From Chamaea fasciata (Eukaryota > Chordata > Aves > Passeriformes > Sylviidae): a stretch of 64,000 bases of DNA. The stretch spans positions 48,573,563 to 48,637,562 of the forward strand of contig JARCOQ010000005.1 in the NCBI GenBank assembly GCA_029207755.1, in the 5' to 3' direction. The position numbers and the translations under genes were made by a program. Below the pieces are notes generated by a model. It saw nothing but the letters and a program-made list of their open reading frames with translations, was not told the DNA's origin and made no database searches. Below, one piece after another: positions 58,501 through 64,000 of this stretch. The first letter of the stretch is position 1. Every line of letters starts with the position of its first letter.

Positions 58501-61500
58501 TTGTGTTCAGATGAGCAGAGTGTTGTTTCTCAGGGACAAGGAGAATAAGGTTTCCTCTGGCCATATTTTCTACTGTAGGATGGAGCCTTCTAAGCCCTGC
58601 TCCATTCCTGCCAGCTCCTGCTATGTGTATTTAACGTGTGTTCTAAGCCTGTCGATGTGTGAAGGGCTGCTACAGAATATGCATTGTGTGCTAGATGGGA
58701 TTTGTTAATGCTGGATGCATGATCAGCAGTGCCTTACACTCTTATGAGAGGACACAAATGCCAGATTGTCCATGACTCTATTTCATCATCTTTTTACTGC
58801 CTGAGACAGCAATATGGAACTCACCAAGAGTCTGAGCTGCCATTTCTAGTGAGTTTGATGTTTTGTTTAATAATTAGTAAAGACATCTTCAGCAATGTCT
58901 TCATTCTTACTATAGTTGCTTATTATATTTTAACAAATACTTCAGTAGGTGCCTGTCAGTGTCAGCACATAAAAATATACAGAACGCTTTTAAGATCGAT
59001 GACAGCTATGATGCTAGTGCCTAGAAAAACAGCACTGATCGTGACAAAAACTGTGGCAAAGGACTATCAGTGTGTTTCCTAGGTGGAAAGAGATATATCC
59101 TGTCCAGCTACTTCAGTGCTTGAGTATAAGGCCAATACTAGACCTGGAGCAGGCTCCAGTTTGTTGCCGTGCAGCATTGTCATCATATACATTATGATCC
59201 CAAGATTTCTTAGTGCTGATTTAAAAAAAAAAAAAAAAAAGTAGAGCCACCGTCTTGAAAAAGTAGAACAGGAAAAGAAGATTGTACTTCCTTGTAGCAT
59301 TAATAGATCAGTGACAATGAAATTCAGTAGCAGCAGAGAATAATAAAAGAACAAACTAATGTCCCTTAAGTGTCCCTTAAAAATCATTTCATTATCTCTG
59401 ATGAGGCAGTTGTATCATTTCCTGCTCCAGTGATTGTCATACCATATTCATGACCCCATTCTTTCTGAAAACTAATCTGACCTTGTTCATATGTTTCCCT
59501 GTATTCCTCAAAGAATGCATTTGGCACCAAGAGAAAAGAAACTGCTGATATTGAATGTTTCCATATTTCTGCTAACTATATTGACAAGGCTATATTTGTG
59601 TGTGGTTTTAAGCAACTTATTTTAAAGAATATCAGATAGCTAGTATGACATAACATCTTACAAAGCAGGACAATTCTCCACCCTCCATATCTCCATACAC
59701 ACCATCAAAACTCAGATTTCATCTTTTGCCTGTTTTTAGGTGTTAAATAATGTGGGCTAACCCTCCAGCTTTTGCCAAGAAATAAATAATAATTTTGATG
59801 TCAGACCAGATGCCAGGTTTGCAATGTCAGCCTGCACTCATTGGTTGACTAGTGAAACAAAAATTCCTTGGTTTAGATTTTTCACAGTACTGCTTGCAAG
59901 TCACAATTTTCACAGTGAAATTAATGCTTAAACACACTCAAAAAAAAAAAAAAAAAGAAAAAAAAAAAGGAAACCTACTCAAAAAAGGAACATTGGTGTC
60001 TTTACCCATAGTACTGTATTATTCAATATGTTATTTTCAGTATAAATGCCACAATCTGTCCTGCTTGTATATTTGGAGTCTTTGGTGACCAAAGTTTTGA
60101 ATTGTGAAGGATGGCTGTGGTTGAAGTTTCTCACAAAAGCAAATGTAGAGTCCATGTGCAACCCTTCTAAACTTTGATATTAAAACCTATCAATTAATGC
60201 TGGGGAACATGTAGAGTGAAGAGCGTGCATTTAAATTAAGGTTCTCTCACTTTCTAACTCAGTGGATGAAACATCCATACTGTTGTGTCAGTTACACTAC
60301 TACGGCTGCCTATGCAATATTATTGAAGATCAAAAAATTTCCATTCTTTAATAAATAGCCTAATTCCCACATATATCCTTGGCTGAAGACTATTTAGCTT
60401 CTTAACAACTTGATGCTCTGTTAGAAGTATCTTACAAGATGTTGTGATCTTGTGAGAGTGCTTTCATACCACCTTTGTATTTTGGACTTCTCTTCTAGTA
60501 GCTCTTTAAAGATACAATTCACTGTCCTCATTTTTCTAGGAACATGGTTAAGTAACACAGCTTGCTAAGGAAAAAAGGAGGAAATAGTTGCTGTACTTAA
60601 TAGAAGTAGGTGGGCAGCCTTGCACTGCCAATCTGATCAGAATGGCCTGGGTTTGGGCACTGTCCACTGTGTTACGATGTTTACTTAGTATGTGGAGAAA
60701 GAATAAGAAACCTGGAAATATCTCCCTAAATTGCTTTTAAAAAAATCCATCTTCAGGAGGTGGTGGGGAAGAGAGATTGGTGGTTTGAGCCCTCTTTTAT
60801 GGTTTAGGATGTCAGAAGAATTACAGCCTTGTGTTACAGGCTCTTGCTGTGCTAACTCTGCACTTTTGTGGCCTTATAAACACAGTAAGTAATTCTGCTT
60901 TTTGTAAAGATTCCATCCACCCCCCTTCTGTGGAACATGGTTTGCCAGCTGGTTGGTCTGAGCAAGAATGAGAGTGCTCATTAGACTAGGAAAAGTACAG
61001 GAAACAAGGGAAGGCTTTTTGGAAGATTGCTTGCAAAAGAAATTAATAGCTCTGTTCAATGAGGATGTTTGTCACTCTTGGTGAAGGAAAAGGCTCTAGT
61101 GACTTAAAACTCTGCAGTTCACGATTTGTGTCATATGAAGTGAATTCAATGGAATTCCTAATCCTGATAGAGCAAGAAATTTCATTAACTCAACTGGCTC
61201 TAGTAAGAAGATTTCCCCCTTAAATCTCTTGCCGTGTCTTAGTTTGAATCTTATGTGCTCTGGCCATAGAATTCTGTCATGTGCCTTTCATTCCTAAGGA
61301 CAGAAGAAATATTAGAAGTATAATGTAATATGCATGCCTGACAAAATGGTAGCAGCACTGGGTTTTTCAATACACTAGAAATTGTTGAGATTCCTGGAAT
61401 TATAAATCAAAACTTACTTCAAATGTGACGCGTCATAGAAGGAGCCTTAAGGAGTTTATCTGGTGCTGCTTTTTATTTTGAAAAGGTGCTATGCTTAAGT

Positions 61501-63668
61501 GTCACAAAAAGGCTCCCCAGAGAATTATTGAGAAATCGCTGCAGGGAAATGACAATACAATTCATAGAAATTTTAAGGCTCATGGAAGGTAGAGGCCAAT
61601 GAAAAATTATTTTCAACAGGGATTTAAAAATAAATAAGTCAGGGAATGAAGATAGGGATGAGGAAGACCTCTAAACCACTCTAAAATTGATAGAACCTCC
61701 CCCAAGGCATGACTTGCAAAGGGCTCTAAATGAACTGTATTTGGGCTAGTTAATGAAAGAATAGGGGTGCATTCATGTCTATTGAGAAAGTTAAAAATAA
61801 AAGAGATACCCTGTGAGTAGTTCATTACAATAACACTTACTGAATTTCCCTTTCAGCACCTAAGAGTGGTCTCCAGAACCGTTTACTCTTTCACCTGGCA
61901 CATAAGGTATGATGTCTTTTCTTCACTCCTGCTTGGTTTTCTTTTCAATTTGGTAATCTGTAATTCATGCTGGCAACCTAGCAGAATAGTTAAAATGCCT
62001 GTGGTGGCAGAAGAACAAACATTTTTCATAACCACCCTACTGTATTAAAATGTGGAGGGGAAAGCAAGTATGAAAACATGATCTCAGAATAGATGCTCTC
62101 AACATGCTTCTAAGGAAAGTATTACCAATACACTTCATGTAAGTCATACAGTGGGAATGTAATGGTATTTTTGATCACAAGGAGCGTGAAACCTTAATAA
62201 AATCAAAAATGTAGAAGCCAGTATTTTACTTTTTTTTCGAAATGTACCAAGTTTTCCTAACTTGCAGCCCTCTTATATGTAGTAATTTGACCAAAATGTA
62301 TATGCTATTACTGATCCTCTTAAGTAGTTCAATATCCAGGAATTCATATTGTTAATAGCATGAAATTTAATTTAATTTCAACAACAATTAAGTGCTTATT
62401 TCACTTACCACACATAGCTGTCTTCCCTTAAATTAGGTTTTGTACCATCCTGTACAGAATACTTGAAAAGTACTCTGCTACTAAAGACACTGACTTAAAA
62501 GGAAGTATAAATCCCGAATGTTAACTTTGATGTCAGATTCTCTTTACTTAAATATCTGTTCGTTTTAAGAGAGAAATCTTAAAGCATTTTTACAGTGGCA
62601 TTGGCACTTAGAGATGTCTGTGATGAACTGGGAATTATGCAACTTCTCTTTATCTGGTTAGTCGCTGAAAATAAAGGGTTTTACCAAAACGATGAAGCCC
62701 ATTGCCTTTAGTTCTGTTAAGCAACTTATCTTGCCTTTTAACTTTGTGATTGGCTGAAAGAGGGAGGAGAAGGATTTGAGGAAAACTAGCAGATAGGTGG
62801 AAAAACAAATATAAAATATTAGAATTTGTGTCTAAGAGAAATTAACAATTACTGTTGAATCAGCAAAACCTGCAAAGGGAAGCAGTGGAATAAGTGATTT
62901 GAGCAGACTGAGTAGGTAAATAGTCTCAACTTCACTATTGTAATACAAATATAATGGATACGTTAAACTCTGTTCCTTGTTTTTAGCCTTCTGTGTGTGT
63001 GTTTTATGTGCTATTCAGCAATGCTTTTAAAAATTAATCATTTACTTGAAGAAACTGGAAACTGGAGGCTAGTGAAAGCGAACTTGTTAGTAAAGACAAC
63101 TTATAAAAATTAGGGCTTGTGTATTTGCAAGTCTTGCGTTTTTCTGCTATTCATGAGACATTAGATTTGGATCTACAAACAGAATTTTTGCTGGCTTGAA
63201 TAATTACAATGAAATTTTGTGTTATGAATTTCTGTTAGTGAAATAATTAATTCAGCTCTTTCCCTCCTATCCATCAAAGCAAATGACATGTAATTATATC
63301 TAAATCACACCTTAAAGGAAAATGTGTGCTTAGTTTTAGCCTAACATTTATCCAGTTTGAACTCATCTGCCTCTTTAATGTTTGTCCACTGGTCAAATTA
63401 ACTTTAAAGTAACTGGATTTCCAGATATTTAATGCTGTTTACCAACAAGGAAAAAACTAACCTGGTTAATTAAAAAGCTTTTCTTGCTGTACTCTTCTGA
63501 GAATGTGTCCCACTCTTTTTAGTTCAGTGATGAAAAGAAACTGATGAGCTCTCACCAGAACCTGCAAGATGTTACAGAAGATCAGCTTAGCCTGGCATCT
63601 ATCCACTACATGCGGTCCCACTACCAAGAAGCTATTGATATCTACAAGCGCATTCTGCTGGATAATCG
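46407..63668 (+). CDS. IFT56: Intraflagellar transport protein 56 (TTC26), 5' six coding exons; 3' end outside window
   Basis: TPR protein of the IFT-B complex, needed in cilia for transport of a subset of motility proteins. Coding exons: 46407-46409, 46589-46726, 47063-47155, 53036-53150, 61857-61906, 63523-63668. Joined, they give 545 nt, 181 codons plus 2 bases, open throughout. The human protein is about 554 residues, so roughly the first third is present. It begins [20 protein letters not shown], has the acidic GEEEED patch near residue 54, and TPR-like helices such as [19 protein letters not shown] and [20 protein letters not shown]. Agreement with mammalian TTC26 is close across all exons. 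The promoter has a CpG island and an X-box. TTC26 is the older symbol. Confidence 0.96.
46589..46726 (+). CDS. IFT56: IFT56 coding exon 2
   Basis: 138 nt, codons 2-47. It encodes [20 protein letters not shown] then [20 protein letters not shown] and AIALLE. It matches mammalian KIPKLEELLSKRDFTGAITLLE. The acceptor is CTCCCCAG and the donor GTGACG. The basic linker is proline- and glycine-rich here. Confidence 0.96.
47063..47155 (+). CDS. IFT56: IFT56 coding exon 3 (TPR)
   Basis: 93 nt, codons 48-78, phase 0 at both ends. It encodes [20 protein letters not shown] then [11 protein letters not shown], a TPR helix pair almost identical to mammals. The acceptor is CTACAAAG and the donor GTAAGA. 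Confidence 0.97.
49843..49885. repeat. TA-rich simple repeat
   Basis: A run of TATATA with GTATG interruptions in IFT56 intron 3, about 110 bp upstream of the inverted repeat at 49998. Confidence 0.8.
49998..50044. repeat. Perfect 15-bp inverted repeat with 17-nt loop
   Basis: The left arm GTGCAGCTGATGGAC (49998-50012) is the exact reverse complement of the right arm GTCCATCAGCTGCAC (50030-50044). The 17 bases between are not self-complementary. A transcript would form a short stable stem-loop. The stem is shorter than a usual microRNA precursor and does not extend past the arms. Confidence 0.95.
53036..53150 (+). CDS. IFT56: IFT56 coding exon 4 (TPR)
   Basis: 115 nt, codons 79-116 plus one base. 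It encodes [20 protein letters not shown] then [18 protein letters not shown]. It matches mammalian [21 protein letters not shown]. The acceptor is GTTACAG and the donor GTGAGA. Confidence 0.97.
53151..61856. other. IFT56 intron 4, one CR1 and A-rich runs
   Basis: 8.7 kb. It holds the CR1 at 55630-56874 and A-rich runs at 59221-59240 and 59940-59968. The rest is AT-rich and unrecognised, with no supported exon. Confidence 0.6.
55630..56874 (+). mobile_element. 5'-truncated CR1 LINE, sense strand, decayed reverse transcriptase
   Basis: About 1.25 kb covering the C-terminal reverse-transcriptase region and the 3' UTR. It reads ATTAAGGACAGCTAGCATGA, GGCTTTTGACACAGTTCCCC ([11 protein letters not shown]), TTTAATATCTTC-like and CAGCATAGGAAGGACATGGA, ending GCCATTCTGTGATTCT. 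Premature stops are present. The catalytic FADD is changed to FAGN (56033-56044), so it cannot be active. It lies in IFT56 intron 4 in the same direction as the gene. Confidence 0.92.
61857..61906 (+). CDS. IFT56: IFT56 coding exon 5
   Basis: 50 nt, completing codon 117 and ending with codon 133. It encodes [17 protein letters not shown], matching mammalian [16 protein letters not shown]. The acceptor is CTTTCAG and the donor GTATGA. Confidence 0.97.
61907..63522. other. IFT56 intron 5, nothing recognised
   Basis: 1.6 kb of AT-rich sequence without recognisable repeats, exons or RNA genes. Confidence 0.6.
63523..63668 (+). CDS. IFT56: IFT56 coding exon 6 (TPR)
   Basis: 146 nt, codons 134-181 plus two bases. 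It encodes [39 protein letters not shown] and [10 protein letters not shown]. It is nearly identical to mammals, where ILLDNREYLALN follows. The acceptor is TTTTTAG. The donor is a weak CG|GTGCGC, placed here because the match to the family stops at exactly this point. The remaining 332 bases are intron. Confidence 0.95.
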
Positions 63669-64000
63669 GTGCGCATCTCTAAACCCTAATGGAACATCTA
63701 TGTTATTGGTAGTATTTAAATTCCAAATAGTTGCTTGGTTTCTGAAAGAAGGCATTTTCCACAACTACTATGTCCCTTTCCCATCACAGAATGAGCACCA
63801 GTTGCAGCTCCTCAATTTTGTTCGTTCAAAGTATTATTAAAAACCCCATGATTAAAAAGAAGTCTGCTCTGTCTTGTTTTCTGTTTGTGAAATTGTTGGT
63901 TAATTCATTCTGACATGTTTTTTATTTTGTAATTTATTTCTTCTGAAATGATATATGGTTATGTACTTCTTTGTCTTTTTATTTTTTCCTCTCTGATGGT

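Noticed and set aside
59221..59968. A-rich runs considered as tails of processed pseudogenes
   Set aside because: Sequence upstream of the runs shows no recognisable gene-derived coding sequence and no target duplications.

Overview
This window looks like bird nuclear DNA. Multi-exon genes have GT-AG introns, CR1 LINE fragments of avian type occur on both strands, there are solo LTRs of avian endogenous-retrovirus type, and one sharp CpG island stands out in an otherwise AT-rich background. No bacterial, organellar or CRISPR features were seen.

Two protein-coding genes are present, arranged head to head. On the minus strand, positions 762-36203 carry the first 20 coding exons of GUCY2C (guanylate cyclase C, the intestinal receptor for guanylin and uroguanylin). 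They run from the signal peptide through the extracellular ligand-binding domain, the single transmembrane helix and the kinase homology domain. All 20 exons join in one open frame (752 complete codons plus 2 bases), and every junction has an AG acceptor and a GT donor. The dimerisation helix and the catalytic cyclase domain must lie beyond the left edge. On the plus strand, positions 46407-63668 carry the first six coding exons of IFT56 (TTC26), a TPR protein of intraflagellar transport complex B. They encode 181 complete codons plus 2 bases, and the rest lies beyond the right edge.

Layout: 1-36203, GUCY2C exons and introns, with a solo LTR in intron 18, a LINE reverse-transcriptase relic in intron 16, a 201-bp pure purine tract in intron 12 and a nested CR1 in intron 3. 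36204-46406, intergenic, mostly without recognisable content until a CR1 split by a putative solo LTR (44763-46170) that runs up to the IFT56 CpG island. 46170-46960, the CpG island with a palindromic RFX X-box 42 bp upstream of the IFT56 start codon and a 36-bp minisatellite that has copied the start codon together with its splice donor. 47156-64000, long IFT56 introns, one with a decayed sense-strand CR1.

The two genes do not share a pathway. GUCY2C makes cGMP at the gut epithelial surface, and IFT56 works in cilia. I found no previously undescribed multi-gene system. The most unusual local structure is the minisatellite at the IFT56 start codon.
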